Shown: piece after piece, positions 1 through 8,968 of the stretch
Position numbering within the stretch: the stretch's first letter is position 1
How the letters are laid out: each line of letters opens with the position of its first letter
From: Comamonadaceae bacterium
GTDB lineage: Bacteria; Pseudomonadota; Gammaproteobacteria; Burkholderiales; Burkholderiaceae_C
Length of the DNA: 61,908 nt
Reading direction: 5' to 3'
Assembly (NCBI GenBank): GCA_947476465.1
Contig: CANJQN010000023.1
Coordinates: 1-61,908 of the forward strand
The notes under the pieces: generated by a model
Seen by the model: only the letters and a program-made list of their open reading frames with translations
What the model was told of the DNA's origin: nothing
The model's database searches: none
Position numbers and translations under genes: made by a program

Positions 1-2
1 CC

Positions 3-1064
3 TATTTCAAGCCCCCCGCCAGCCGCGTTGGTGACCCGTTGGCGCCACCGCGGCTGACGGCGGTGGCGCAGCAGGCAGACGCATACGCCCGTGCGCACTC
101 GGCGTCTGCCAGCCAGCTTTTGCCCGGCATCGCGACCCAGGGCGCTTGGGCATTGCTTGAAAAATGCTCTCCCGGAACCTCCGAAGCCGCTCTTGTGGCA
201 ACGCATCTACAGCTCAAGATCAAGGACGGCGACATCACGCGGGAGCAGCTGGACGCGCAGCCCTTGCCGCTGCTGCGGCAGGCCATCGACGGCGCGTCCC
301 CGGGTTCGGTGGCCTATCGGACACTGGCGCAGGTCATCTTCGAGCAAACGGGTGCGCAGGCCAGTCCAGTTGCCGTGCCGCTCGCCGATTCGTTCCTGCG
401 CAGTGTGCGGGCGCTGTTGGCGCCAACCGATGACGCGGACCTCAAGCCCAAGACACGTGACGACGGGTCCGTTACTTCGGTCTGTCTGGGTTTTCTCAAC
501 GACTCGGGGCGCGCGATCTATCGGTTTGTCGATCCTCAGGGCCGGATGGAGGTGAAGAAGTTCGAGTCGGCCGGCGAAGCGGAAACCTGCATGGTCGACA
601 AGTTTGGTTCGATGGCGATGGACTTGTCCAAGTTGGCCAACCAAGGAATGTTCGCCTACTCGACACGGGATTTTGATCCCGACGGGTTCGCGGCCATGGC
701 ACCGCCCTCCGAGCACAGCCCGCTCAAACATCAGGGTAAGGACCTGGAACTCATCGCGAAGGTAGCGCCGACGATCTACACATTCAGCCAGGGCACGGAA
801 GGCGGCGTAACGCTTAAGGCGGAGACGGCCCGATTGCTCGTGGCCGGCTACTCGTTAGTGGAGGTCGCGGAGGTCGAGCCGGGCAAGCGTGCGATCGTTG
901 GCGGACTTGGCGATCCCCCGACAAACTGTGATCCAGTGGGAACCCACTCCTATTTTTCGGCAGAGTTCACCATGGCCCGACGCGGCGGCGCCCAGAGCAT
1001 CGCGATGCCGGCGCCACCGGTGCTGAGCTTCGGTTTCTCGGAGTTGTCACAACCAGGCGCCTGA
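3..1064 (+). CDS. Hypothetical protein, 5' end cut by window edge
   Basis: The frame is open from the first bases of the window to a TGA at 1062-1064. The only initiation codon near the edge is a TTG at 39 with no clear ribosome binding site, so the gene probably begins upstream. At least 341 residues are present. I do not recognise the family. No signal peptide, membrane segment or catalytic motif is visible in the part present. The middle is fairly polar, and two cysteines lie about 150 and 185 residues after the TTG. It could be a secreted, effector-like or phage-related protein, but nothing in the sequence decides this. The gene downstream is unrelated. Confidence 0.6.
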   Translation, partial: YFKPPASRVGDPLAPPRLTAVAQQADAYARAHSASASQLLPGIATQGAWALLEKCSPGTSEAALVATHLQLKIKDGDITREQLDAQPLPLLRQAIDGASPGSVAYRTLAQVIFEQTGAQASPVAVPLADSFLRSVRALLAPTDDADLKPKTRDDGSVTSVCLGFLNDSGRAIYRFVDPQGRMEVKKFESAGEAETCMVDKFGSMAMDLSKLANQGMFAYSTRDFDPDGFAAMAPPSEHSPLKHQGKDLELIAKVAPTIYTFSQGTEGGVTLKAETARLLVAGYSLVEVAEVEPGKRAIVGGLGDPPTNCDPVGTHSYFSAEFTMARRGGAQSIAMPAPPVLSFGFSELSQPGA

Positions 1065-1146
1065 TGGCACGTTTGTTTCAGTCGCCTCACACCTTGCGCG
1101 GGCGCCGCTACTTAGCATTTGGTTTTCCCATCCTTCGGGAAAGCCC

Positions 1147-1422
1147 ATGCGCCACAGCCGTTTCGAATACGCCCGCCTCGCCGCGGCCCAGCAGGACGTC
1201 TCGCGCGCCGAGGCCGACTACGAGCGGTTTCGCAATGCCTACCTGGAGATCGCCAGGAACGAGCCGGGGCATGAAGTGGGGCTGGCCATGATCGGCGCCG
1301 ACATGGACCGCGCCCATGCCCGGCTGCAGGCCCTGATCGGCCTGCCCAAGCTGCCCTTCCCACACGAGCCCAGCACGGTAGTGCGGCGCGAAGCTCTGCG
1401 CATCTCGGAAGACGACGACTAG
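1147..1422 (+). CDS. Small hypothetical protein, helical and charged
   Basis: A 91-residue protein rich in Ala, Glu and Arg, with long predicted helices (EYARLAAAQQDVSRAEADY) and an acidic tail ending SEDDD. It starts with ATG 83 bases after the preceding stop. A second small ORF follows 19 bases after its stop in the same direction, so the two may be co-transcribed. Codon use is typical of the high-GC host. No family is recognised. It could be a small regulatory or structural protein; function is unknown. Confidence 0.5.
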   Translation: MRHSRFEYARLAAAQQDVSRAEADYERFRNAYLEIARNEPGHEVGLAMIGADMDRAHARLQALIGLPKLPFPHEPSTVVRREALRISEDDD

Positions 1423-1441
1423 CGGCAACCCCAGGACACGC

Positions 1442-1612
1442 ATGGCCACCCACCCCAATGAACCCGAGGCTGACCAGGACGGCGGCACCGATCCGTCTGA
1501 CCAGCCCAACACCTCGCGGCTGCCGGTCGAGCCGGAGTTCCTGCCGCAGGGATTGCCCAACGAGCCCGAGGGGGGTGACACAAAACGCCATCCGCACCGT
1601 CCAACTGCGTGA
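1442..1612 (+). CDS. Very small acidic, Pro-rich hypothetical protein
   Basis: ATG at 1442 opens a 56-residue frame (begins MATHPNEPEADQDGG) with many Pro, Asp, Glu and Gly, likely disordered, and a short basic end (KRHPHRPTA). It lies 19 bases behind the 91-residue gene on the same strand. Amino-acid composition resembles small stress-associated or linker-like proteins of Burkholderiales, but I cannot assign a family. It is short enough to be missed by length filters. The call rests on codon use and position only. Confidence 0.4.
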   Translation: MATHPNEPEADQDGGTDPSDQPNTSRLPVEPEFLPQGLPNEPEGGDTKRHPHRPTA

Positions 1613-1710
1613 TGAGAGGGGGGTGGCAGGATTCGCGTAAGCTCGGCCGTCGTTGAGCGGGTGGGTGTCAGGGTCTGCCATAATCCATAGCACATTTCCA
1701 CGGTCAGGCC

Positions 1711-2118
1711 ATGCAAGCAGTTCCCGTCACGGCAGAAAAACCCACGATCTTGGTGGTCGACGACACGCCCGAAAACCTGATGCTGATCAGCGATCTGCTC
1801 AGGAAAGATTTCAACGTCAAGGTGGCCAACAACGGCCAGCGCGCCCTGGTGCTTGCCACCACGGGCGTCGTGCCGCACCTGGTGCTGCTCGACGTGATGA
1901 TGCCGGGAATGGACGGCTACGAGGTCTGCCGCCAGCTCAAGAGCGACCCGGTGACCCGCATCATCCCGGTGGTGTTTCTCACGGCCATGGGTGCGGCGGA
2001 AGACGAAAGAAAAGCCATGGAGGTCGGCGCCGGGAACTTTCTGACCAAGCCGGTCAGCCCTAGCAAGCTGATGGACATCATCAAGGCCCATCTCCCGATG
2101 GCTGCCAAGCCGAATTGA
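1711..2118 (+). CDS. Single-domain (CheY-like) response regulator
   Basis: This 135-residue protein is a complete receiver domain and nothing else. The acidic pocket is D17-D18, the phospho-acceptor is D61 in LLDVMMPGMDGYE, the switch Thr is T91 and the conserved Lys is K113 in the LTKP motif. With no output domain it should act by protein-protein contact in a phosphorelay or motility/biofilm circuit, in the cytoplasm. No histidine kinase lies in the window. Its last 38 bases overlap the end of the convergent gene on the minus strand. The exopolysaccharide regulator gene starts about 1 kb downstream, but a link is only inferred. Confidence 0.9.
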   Translation: MQAVPVTAEKPTILVVDDTPENLMLISDLLRKDFNVKVANNGQRALVLATTGVVPHLVLLDVMMPGMDGYEVCRQLKSDPVTRIIPVVFLTAMGAAEDERKAMEVGAGNFLTKPVSPSKLMDIIKAHLPMAAKPN

Positions 2119-2899
2119 GAGGCTCCAGACCCGCATCCCCGGGGTCACCCAGCCAACCTTGGCTGTCGTCGTCCTCGCCCCGCAGCAGGGGCGCCGCCTT
2201 GGCCAGCGCCATCCACACGCCGAAGGGCAGCGCGCTGCGCTCGCGCCGGATCGCCGGGCGTGCCAGCACCAATCGCTCGCCCTGCGCCAGCAGCACGCCG
2301 CACTCGGGCGGAATCTCCTCGGGTTGGGCGATGGCGCGGCCCCGGCGGTCCTGACCGAGCACGTACCAGCATTCGCCCAGGTGCAGGTAGGCGGCGCGCT
2401 TGGCGCTCTTGCGCAGGTCGGCCAGCAGGTCCGATCGTTGCACCTTGATCTCATGCACGATCGGCTCGACGTACTCGGCGACCGTGGTGTTGCGGATCGA
2501 AAAAACATCGGGTCGGGCCACGCACCACACCGGCGGGCCTTCCTCGCTCACCGGAACCTGTGCCCTCAAACCCAGGCCGCACCAGGCGATGCGGCCGGCG
2601 CGGGCCATCTCCCGGGCGACCAGCTGCACCAGCGCCTCGTGCTGCGACAGCGCGGCGCGGTTGCCGGCCATCTGCGCCGCCACGTGCGCGATACCGGCGT
2701 CGGTCAGGCGCAGCACGTCATGACCGCCGGGTTGGCGCACCACGCGCTCGAGCAGGCCGGCCGCCAACAGCTCCAACTCGATACCGTCCTGGCAGGGCCA
2801 GCCGGCTGAGCGGTACACCTCTCGCAGCCGCCGGGCATGGGCGCGGCCGATCAGCGAGGGCGGGCAGGCAGGGGGCGAGGATGGCGTGGTCACGGGCAA
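2081..2899 (-). CDS. Conserved hypothetical with PD-(D/E)XK nuclease signature (MmcB-like core)
   Basis: A 272-residue protein. Residues about 15-80 look like a winged-helix fold (LRLTDAGIAHVAAQMAG). The second half carries ARPDVFSI followed by HEIKVQRSDLLADLRKSAK: P130-D131, then E150-x-K152 and D157. That is a full PD-(D/E)XK catalytic signature and resembles the MmcB DNA-repair family (VEIK...D.RAD pattern). It may therefore be a DNA-binding nuclease or an inactive relative; the biological role is unknown. It converges on the response-regulator gene, with a 38-base overlap of the 3' ends. The tail after residue 235 is Gly/Asp-rich and probably disordered. Confidence 0.7.
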   Translation of the reverse strand: MPVTTPSSPPACPPSLIGRAHARRLREVYRSAGWPCQDGIELELLAAGLLERVVRQPGGHDVLRLTDAGIAHVAAQMAGNRAALSQHEALVQLVAREMARAGRIAWCGLGLRAQVPVSEEGPPVWCVARPDVFSIRNTTVAEYVEPIVHEIKVQRSDLLADLRKSAKRAAYLHLGECWYVLGQDRRGRAIAQPEEIPPECGVLLAQGERLVLARPAIRRERSALPFGVWMALAKAAPLLRGEDDDSQGWLGDPGDAGLEPLNSAWQPSGDGP

Positions 2900-3023
2900 T
2901 GCGCTGACAGGCGGCAGGTCGGCTGCTCAGTGTAGAACGCCTGCCCATCCAGAACCACGCCGCCCACCGACATACCTGTCCGTCGGGGGACTACACCGCC
3001 GGCCCGTCCTGCTGACGCAGGAT

Positions 3024-3048
3024 CACCCCTGACCGACTCCGAGGGGTG
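3024..3048. promoter_or_regulatory. Inverted repeat upstream of epsA
   Basis: CACCCCT (3024-3030) is repeated inverted as AGGGGTG (3042-3048) with an 11-base loop, 41 bases before the GTG start of the LuxR-type regulator. It may be an operator or a small leader hairpin. I see no confident -35/-10 pair. Only the symmetry is directly observed. Confidence 0.3.
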
Positions 3049-3088
3049 CCCGGAATGTGCGGTTTCACACAATACACAGGGGATAGAC

Positions 3089-3946
3089 GTGATCACTGAC
3101 CGCCAGATGCCGGCAGCCGCGGGGGGGCGCGCGATGAACGCTCCACACACGGGCATGGCCCCCGATTTCGACGCGCGCGCCTTCCTCCGCGTGGCCACGC
3201 ACGGCGCGGGCCTGCGCAGCCACGCCGACCTGTGGCGCTGGTTGCGTGACGACGTGCAGACAATCCTGCCGCATGAGCTGCTGATCACGGCCTGGGGCGA
3301 TTTTCAGCGGGGCGACGTGCAGATAGATCTGGTGTCCAGCCTGCCCGGCCTGCGCACGCTGGAGTGCCGGGCGGCACGGCTGCTCCCGCTGATGAGCTAC
3401 TTGCGCGACTGCTGGGCCGCCGCGCAGCACGCGCCCTGCCAGGCCGACGTGCGCGGTTGCGCCGATCTGTTCGCGGCGCCCGACAACGGCTGGGCCCCGG
3501 GCCATGCGATCAGTTTCATGCGCACGGCGGCGGTTCACGGCGCGCGCGATGGGCGCACGGGCGGCGAGCGCATCTTCGCGGCCCTGAGCGGGCGGCCGCA
3601 CAGCGCAGGCGGCTCACCGCAAGTGCTCAAGATGCTGATGCCCTTCATCGACATGGCGCTGCGCGGGATGCCCTGCGTTGCGCCGACCCGCCAGGCGCCA
3701 CCGTCGCGAACCGAGCGCGAGGAAATGACGGCGCTGGTGGGCGGGCCGATGACCGCACTGAGTGAGCGCGAGCGGCAGATCATGGTGTGGGTCGCCATGG
3801 GCAAGACCAACCCCGAGATCGGCTCGATCCTGAGCATCAGCGAGTTCACGGTGAAGAACCACATGAAGAGCATCTTCACCAAGCTGGATGTGACCAACCG
3901 CGCCCAGGCGGTGGCCAAGCTCACACGGCTGCGCTCCCATGCGTGA
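3089..3946 (+). CDS. epsA: LuxR-family transcriptional regulator EpsA of exopolysaccharide cluster
   Basis: A 285-residue protein starting at GTG 3089. The last ~65 residues form a LuxR/GerE helix-turn-helix: LSERERQIMVWVAMGKTN, then SISEFTVKNHMKSIFTKL. The N-terminal ~200 residues lack a receiver aspartate and match the layout of EpsA, the regulator known from EpsB-type exopolysaccharide clusters of Methylobacillus and Burkholderiales. Its stop overlaps the start of the initiating sugar transferase by 8 bases, so it probably controls and is co-transcribed with that operon. A second Met at residue 16 is an alternative start. Confidence 0.85.
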   Translation: MITDRQMPAAAGGRAMNAPHTGMAPDFDARAFLRVATHGAGLRSHADLWRWLRDDVQTILPHELLITAWGDFQRGDVQIDLVSSLPGLRTLECRAARLLPLMSYLRDCWAAAQHAPCQADVRGCADLFAAPDNGWAPGHAISFMRTAAVHGARDGRTGGERIFAALSGRPHSAGGSPQVLKMLMPFIDMALRGMPCVAPTRQAPPSRTEREEMTALVGGPMTALSERERQIMVWVAMGKTNPEIGSILSISEFTVKNHMKSIFTKLDVTNRAQAVAKLTRLRSHA

Positions 3947-5354
3947 AGCCCCTTCCCTGCTGCGATCGGTGCACCGACCGGCGGCGTGGTCGGTGCCGGC
4001 CGAGAGCCGGCTGCTGCGCGAGCTCGATGTGCTGGTGGAGCCGGCCATGCGGGTGTTCTCGCTGTGGACGCTGGTGTGGTGGTACGAGGGGGCGCTGACG
4101 CCGATCTGGCTGGTCGCCTCGGTGCTGGCCTTTGCGCTGTCCTACCCGGGGCGCAGCCTGTTGCGCGCGCCAGCGCGCCGGGTGGTGTCGACCGTGCTGG
4201 TTGACTGGGCCTGGATCGCCGGCCTGCTGCTGGCTACGGCCTTCGCCACGGGCTATCTTTCGTCCCTGCCGGTCTCGGTGGTGGGGCACTGGCTGTGGTT
4301 CGCGCCCGCCTCGCAGCTGCTGGCGCACTGGGCGCTGCGCCAGGCGGCGCCGCACCTGGTTCGCCTTCAGGGGCCGCCGCTGCGGGCCGTGGTGGTCGGC
4401 CTCAACGAGCAGGGCGTCTCGCTGGCCGACCGGCTGGCGGGCGAGCGCGACGGCGGCATCGAGCTGGTGGGTTACTTCGACGACCGCACCGACGGCCGTC
4501 ATGGCGCCAACGCCGCACACCGCTACCTGGGCCGGCTGGCGGACATTGCGGCGTTCGTGAAGATCCATCGCGTGCAGCTGATCTACCTGTCGCTGCCCAT
4601 GGCCTCGCAGCCGCGCATCAAGGAGTTGCTGGACGCGCTCAAGGACACCACCGCTTCGGTGTATTTCGTGCCCGACATGTTCGTCACCGATCTGATCCAG
4701 GGCCGGCCGGGTTCGGTCTGCGGCATGCCGGTGATCTCGGTGTGTGAGACGCCCTTCCGAGGGCCGGCAGGTCTGCTCAAGCGTGGCAGCGACATCTTGC
4801 TGGCATCGCTGATCCTGCTGCTGATCACGCCGCTGCTGTTGGGTGTGGCCCTGGCCGTGAAGCTCACCTCGCCGGGGCCGGTGATCTTCCGCCAGCGCCG
4901 CTACGGCCTGGATGGGCAGGAGATCCTCGTCTACAAGTTTCGCTCGATGCGGGTGGTGGAAGACGGCGATGTGATCCGGCAAGCCAGCGCCGACGACGAC
5001 CGGGTCACGCCGCTCGGGCGCATTCTTCGGCGCACTTCCATGGATGAGCTGCCGCAGTTCGTCAACGTTTTACAGGGACGGATGAGCATCGTCGGGCCGC
5101 GGCCGCACGCGGTGGCGCACAACGAGTTCTACCGCTCGCTCATCAAGAGCTACATGGTGCGCCACAAGGTCAAGCCGGGTATCACGGGTTGGGCCCAGGT
5201 CAACGGCTTTCGCGGCGAGACCGACACGCTCGAAAAGATGGAAGGGCGCATCCGCTACGACCTCGACTACCTCAGGAACTGGTCGTTGCGCCTTGACCTT
5301 CACATCATCTTCCGGACGATCAAACTCGTTTTTCGTGACAGCGCGGCGTACTAG
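3939..5354 (+). CDS. epsB: Undecaprenyl-phosphate glucose-1-phosphate transferase (WcaJ/EpsB type)
   Basis: Initiates exopolysaccharide repeat-unit synthesis by moving a hexose-1-phosphate from a UDP-sugar to undecaprenyl phosphate at the inner membrane. The 471-residue length fits the family. Residues ~30-130 contain four hydrophobic segments, ~145-260 a Rossmann-like CoA-binding-type domain, and ~280 to the end the bacterial sugar-transferase domain (KRGSDILLASLILLLITPLL, PGPVIFRQRRYG, YKFRSM, GRILRRTSMDELPQ, SIVGPRPHA, KPGITGWAQVNGFRGET). The start codon overlaps the end of epsA. galU at 19.4-20.3 kb could supply the UDP-glucose donor. Confidence 0.95.
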   Translation: MREAPSLLRSVHRPAAWSVPAESRLLRELDVLVEPAMRVFSLWTLVWWYEGALTPIWLVASVLAFALSYPGRSLLRAPARRVVSTVLVDWAWIAGLLLATAFATGYLSSLPVSVVGHWLWFAPASQLLAHWALRQAAPHLVRLQGPPLRAVVVGLNEQGVSLADRLAGERDGGIELVGYFDDRTDGRHGANAAHRYLGRLADIAAFVKIHRVQLIYLSLPMASQPRIKELLDALKDTTASVYFVPDMFVTDLIQGRPGSVCGMPVISVCETPFRGPAGLLKRGSDILLASLILLLITPLLLGVALAVKLTSPGPVIFRQRRYGLDGQEILVYKFRSMRVVEDGDVIRQASADDDRVTPLGRILRRTSMDELPQFVNVLQGRMSIVGPRPHAVAHNEFYRSLIKSYMVRHKVKPGITGWAQVNGFRGETDTLEKMEGRIRYDLDYLRNWSLRLDLHIIFRTIKLVFRDSAAY

Positions 5355-5483
5355 GGGCGCAGCGATCCAGCTAGCCCGAATGAGCCATTGTTGTGGTGGT
5401 CTCGTCTGGCCACCATTGGAGCGCGGTTGTCAAGAAGGGTGAGCCTGGCCCGGGACAGGGCCGACAACGTCAAAAGGAACGAA

Positions 5484-6647
5484 GTGAAAAAGAAACTGAA
5501 GATCGCGCTGGTCTCCGCCGTCGGCCTGGCCGTCGGGCCGCTCGCGCAGGCGCAAAACCGCGAGACCGGCGACGCCCTGCAGTTTCGCGTGGGGGCGGGC
5601 GTCGAGCGCGATTCGAACGTGATCCGGGCCCCCAACAAGGTGTCGGACACCGTTGCCACCGCTTCGGTGGGCGCGCGCTACGACAAGCAGATCAGCCTGC
5701 AACGCATCTTGCTGGACATCGAGGCCGCCACCTTCAAGCACCAGGACTTGAGCAGCCTGAACTACAGCACGCTCAACTACAACGCCGCCTGGAACTTCGC
5801 GATCACCCCGAGCTTTCGGGGTGTGCTGAGCGCCGACCGGCGGCAAAACCGGGACATCACCAACGCCACCGGCGGCGTCACCGAATCGTTCATCCGCACC
5901 GAGCGCAACGAGGTGCTCAAGGGCACCTACACCACCGGTGGTGGCTGGCTGGCCCAGGCCGGCATGGGCCATCGTCAGAGCATCAGTGAGAACCCGCGCT
6001 CGCTGGAGGCCACGCCCAGCGTCAACAGCGCCACCTTCGGCTTCGGCCGGGAGTCGCCCTCGGGCAGTTCGCTGATCGGCGAGTTCCGCCATGGCAAGGG
6101 CAGCTACGACAACGTGGGCGTGGGCAGCGATTTCACCGAGCGCGAATATGCCCTGGTGGCCCGTTACCCCGTCTCGGTGCGCACGCTGATCGAAGGCCGG
6201 ATCGGCCGCCTCGATCGCGAGCACGACGCGGCGCCGCAGCGCGATTTCAGCGGCACCATCGGCAGCCTGCGCGCCAGCTGGGAGATCACTGCCAAGACCC
6301 GCCTGTCCGGCGGCTTCTCGCGCGAGTGGGGCAGCTACGAATTCGGCACCGGCGGCTCGGTGCGCGCCAACCGGTTGTTCATCGAGCCGGTGTGGAAGCC
6401 CACCGAAAAGACCGCCGTGCGCCTGCGCTACCAGCGCGAGACGCGCGACTGGGACGTGCCTGGTGGCGGCACCATCGATACCGGCCGCTCGGACCGCGTG
6501 AACACCGCCTCGGCGGCCTTCGAATGGGAGCCGCGCCGCAACCTGCTGGTGACCACCGCCTTGCGCAGCGAACGCCGCAGCTCGAACGTGGCCGGCTTCG
6601 ATTTCAACGCCACCATCTTGTCACTGGGGGCCCGCTTCACGTTCTAG
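5484..6647 (+). CDS. epsL: Outer-membrane beta-barrel protein EpsL
   Basis: GTG at 5484 follows an AAGGAAC ribosome site and opens a clear signal peptide (MKKKLKIALVSAVG, then GPLAQA, cut before QN). An in-frame GTG or longer start upstream would hide the signal peptide, so this start is preferred. The 387-residue mature part alternates polar and hydrophobic residues in many amphipathic strands and ends in ...LSLGARFTF with a C-terminal Phe, as outer-membrane barrels do. It matches the EpsL protein of XrtB/PEP-CTERM-type polysaccharide clusters, thought to act in export through the outer membrane. A 129-base gap separates it from epsB. Confidence 0.85.
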   Translation: MKKKLKIALVSAVGLAVGPLAQAQNRETGDALQFRVGAGVERDSNVIRAPNKVSDTVATASVGARYDKQISLQRILLDIEAATFKHQDLSSLNYSTLNYNAAWNFAITPSFRGVLSADRRQNRDITNATGGVTESFIRTERNEVLKGTYTTGGGWLAQAGMGHRQSISENPRSLEATPSVNSATFGFGRESPSGSSLIGEFRHGKGSYDNVGVGSDFTEREYALVARYPVSVRTLIEGRIGRLDREHDAAPQRDFSGTIGSLRASWEITAKTRLSGGFSREWGSYEFGTGGSVRANRLFIEPVWKPTEKTAVRLRYQRETRDWDVPGGGTIDTGRSDRVNTASAAFEWEPRRNLLVTTALRSERRSSNVAGFDFNATILSLGARFTF

Positions 6648-6714
6648 CCATTTGCAGGTGGCGGTATGCGGGTCTTACTCACACAACCAGATTCATCGCT
6701 CAGGGACAGACCTC

Positions 6715-7566
6715 ATGACCAGCCAGCTTCGCCTTTCCATCTTCGCCACCGTGGCTGCCTGCGCCTTGGCGGCGCAGGCCCAGGTTCCGCCGCCGCGGCC
6801 CGTGCCAGCCCAGGTGGCCCCCAGCGGCCCCACCGCCGGGCCTGAATACCGGCTGGGCGCCGGCGACTCGATCCGGGTCCAGGTGTTCCAGAACCCGGAT
6901 CTCACCGTCGAGGCCCGTGTCTCCGAGAACGGCTCGATCAGCTATCCATTGATCGGCACCGTGCAGCTGGGCGGCCTGTCCATCGGCGCGGCCGAAAAGA
7001 AGATCGCCGACGCATTGGTCAAGGGCGGCTTCCTGCGCTCGCCGCAGGTCAACCTCAACTTGCTGCAGGTGCGCGGCAACCAGATCGCGGTGCTCGGCCA
7101 GGTTCAAAAGCCCGGCCGCTTTGCGCTGGAGACCTCCAACGTGCGCGCCAGCGAGATGCTGGCGGCTGCGGGCGGCACCACACCGCAAGGCGACGACGTG
7201 CTGGTGGTCACCGGCACGCGCGATGGGCAGCAGTTTCGGCGCGTCATCGACATTCCTTCACTGTTCACACGCGCGCGGCCCGACGACGACATCGTCTTGC
7301 AGGCCGGCGACACGCTGTTCGTGAACCGCGCGCCCACGTTCTACATCTATGGCCAGGCCCAGCGCCCCGGCCCCTACCGGGTCGAGCGCGGCATGACCGT
7401 GATGCAGGCCCTGGCCGCCGGCGGCGGCATCACACCGCGCGGCAGCCAGAACCGCCTGAAGCTGCACCGGCCCGGCCCCAACGGCGCGGTGGTCGAAACC
7501 ACGCCCAAGCTCACCGACCCGGTGCAGCCCAACGACGTGATCTTCGTGCGCGAGAGCATCTTCTGA
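6715..7566 (+). CDS. epsE: Polysaccharide export protein EpsE (Wza/KpsD family)
   Basis: ATG 6715 gives a signal peptide (MTSQLRLSIFATVAACALAA, cleavage near AQAQ). No lipobox Cys is seen, so it is probably a soluble periplasmic or outer-membrane-associated form rather than a classical Wza lipoprotein. A poly-export domain spans ~40-125 (YRLGAGDSIRVQVFQNPDL, NGSISYPLIGTVQLGGLS), followed by two SLBB-type segments (VLGQVQKPGRFAL and IYGQAQRPGPYRVERGMTVM). The 283-residue length suits a short Wza-like protein. It would form the periplasmic/outer-membrane channel with the EpsL barrel and the EpsF-EpsG pair encoded next to it. Confidence 0.9.
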   Translation: MTSQLRLSIFATVAACALAAQAQVPPPRPVPAQVAPSGPTAGPEYRLGAGDSIRVQVFQNPDLTVEARVSENGSISYPLIGTVQLGGLSIGAAEKKIADALVKGGFLRSPQVNLNLLQVRGNQIAVLGQVQKPGRFALETSNVRASEMLAAAGGTTPQGDDVLVVTGTRDGQQFRRVIDIPSLFTRARPDDDIVLQAGDTLFVNRAPTFYIYGQAQRPGPYRVERGMTVMQALAAGGGITPRGSQNRLKLHRPGPNGAVVETTPKLTDPVQPNDVIFVRESIF

Positions 7567-7582
7567 TCGCGCGGCCAAAGCC

Positions 7583-8968
7583 ATGACCCCCTACCAGCTC
7601 TTTACCATCTTGCGCGCGCGGTGGCTCACCGCGCTCACCATCCTGCTGGCCACGCTGGCGCTCGCCACCGGCTACCTCCTGCTGACCCCGCGCGAGTACA
7701 CCGCCCGCGCGCCGGTGCTGGTGGACGTGCAGGCCAACGAGATCGGCGGCGGCTACTCGCCGGCCTTGCTCACCTCCTACATGGCCACCCAGATGGACGT
7801 GGCGCGCAGCGACCGCGTCGCCGAGCGTGTGCTCGATGCCCTCAAGGCCGATCCGCCCCAGGCACTGCGTGAGCCGCTGGTCGCGACCGATCCTGAAGGC
7901 CAGCGCCGCGAGCGCCTGAAGGCCCTGCAGGACAACCTGAGCATCAAGCCGGCGCGCGAGAGCAACATCATCAACATCGGCTGGACCGGCAGCACCGCCG
8001 CCGAGGCGGCGCGCGTGGCCAACCTGTTCGCCCGCGTCTATGTCGAGACCGCGCTCGAACTCAAGACCAACCCGGCCAAGCAGGAGTCGGTGTGGTTCGA
8101 CGAGCAGGTGGCCGCGGCCCGACAGAAGCTGGAGCAGGCGCAGGGGAAGCTGACCGGCTTCCAGCAGCGCACCGGCATCGTCGGCGAGGAAATGGGTGAC
8201 CACGAAATGGCGCGCCTGACCACGCTGGCCACGCAGTTGGCACAGGTACAGGCTTTCAACACCGACGCGCAGAGCCGGCGCGGCGTGCAACGCGAGACCG
8301 TCGCCGACGTGATGCAAAGCCCCCTGGTCAACGGCCTCAAGGCCGACGTCGCGCGGCTCGAGGGGCAGCTTCAGCAGGCCGCGGCCACGCTGGGCCCGCG
8401 CCATCCGCAGATGCAGCGCCTGGAAGCCGAGTTGGCGTCCACGCGCTCGCGGCTTGGCGCCGAATCGCGCACCATCGTCACCTCGATCGACACCAGCTTC
8501 CAGGCCGGCCGCGCGCGAGAGCAGGAGCTCCTGGCGCAGCTCAACGCCCAGCGCGGGCGGGTTCTCGCGGTCGGCAAGGATCGCGGCCTGATGTCTTTGC
8601 TGCGCCAGGATGTGCAGGTGGCGCAGCAGGCCTACACGCAGGTCAACGACAACGCCGCCAAGATGCGTCTGCAGTCGGTGGTCACCACCACCAATGTGCG
8701 TCCGCTCAACCCCGCGGCCGAGCCGTCCACCGCCAACGGCCCCAGCCGCAAGCAGGCCTTGCTGGTCGCCGGCGTCGCGGGGCTCGCGCTGGCCTTCGCC
8801 GGGGCGCTGCTGCTCGAGCTGCTCAATCGACGGGTGCGCTCGATCGACGACGTCATCATGGCCACCCAGTTGACGGTGTTGGCCAGCGTGCCGGCGTCCA
8901 GCAGCGCCTACGCGGCGCTGCCCGGCGCCCGCCGCCGCCTTGCCTTGTCCCACGGGAGCGCCACATGA
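7583..8968 (+). CDS. epsF: Chain-length determinant protein EpsF (Wzz family)
   Basis: A 461-residue inner-membrane protein with one membrane segment near residues 12-32 (WLTALTILLATLALATGYLL) and a second near 390-412 (ALLVAGVAGLALAFAGALLL), and a large periplasmic part containing coiled-coil stretches (~165-310). That is the Wzz/PCP topology. It has no fused kinase; the kinase partner is the next gene, whose start overlaps this stop by 4 bases (ATGA). It should set polymer length together with EpsG and connect to EpsE. Confidence 0.92.
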   Translation: MTPYQLFTILRARWLTALTILLATLALATGYLLLTPREYTARAPVLVDVQANEIGGGYSPALLTSYMATQMDVARSDRVAERVLDALKADPPQALREPLVATDPEGQRRERLKALQDNLSIKPARESNIINIGWTGSTAAEAARVANLFARVYVETALELKTNPAKQESVWFDEQVAAARQKLEQAQGKLTGFQQRTGIVGEEMGDHEMARLTTLATQLAQVQAFNTDAQSRRGVQRETVADVMQSPLVNGLKADVARLEGQLQQAAATLGPRHPQMQRLEAELASTRSRLGAESRTIVTSIDTSFQAGRAREQELLAQLNAQRGRVLAVGKDRGLMSLLRQDVQVAQQAYTQVNDNAAKMRLQSVVTTTNVRPLNPAAEPSTANGPSRKQALLVAGVAGLALAFAGALLLELLNRRVRSIDDVIMATQLTVLASVPASSSAYAALPGARRRLALSHGSAT

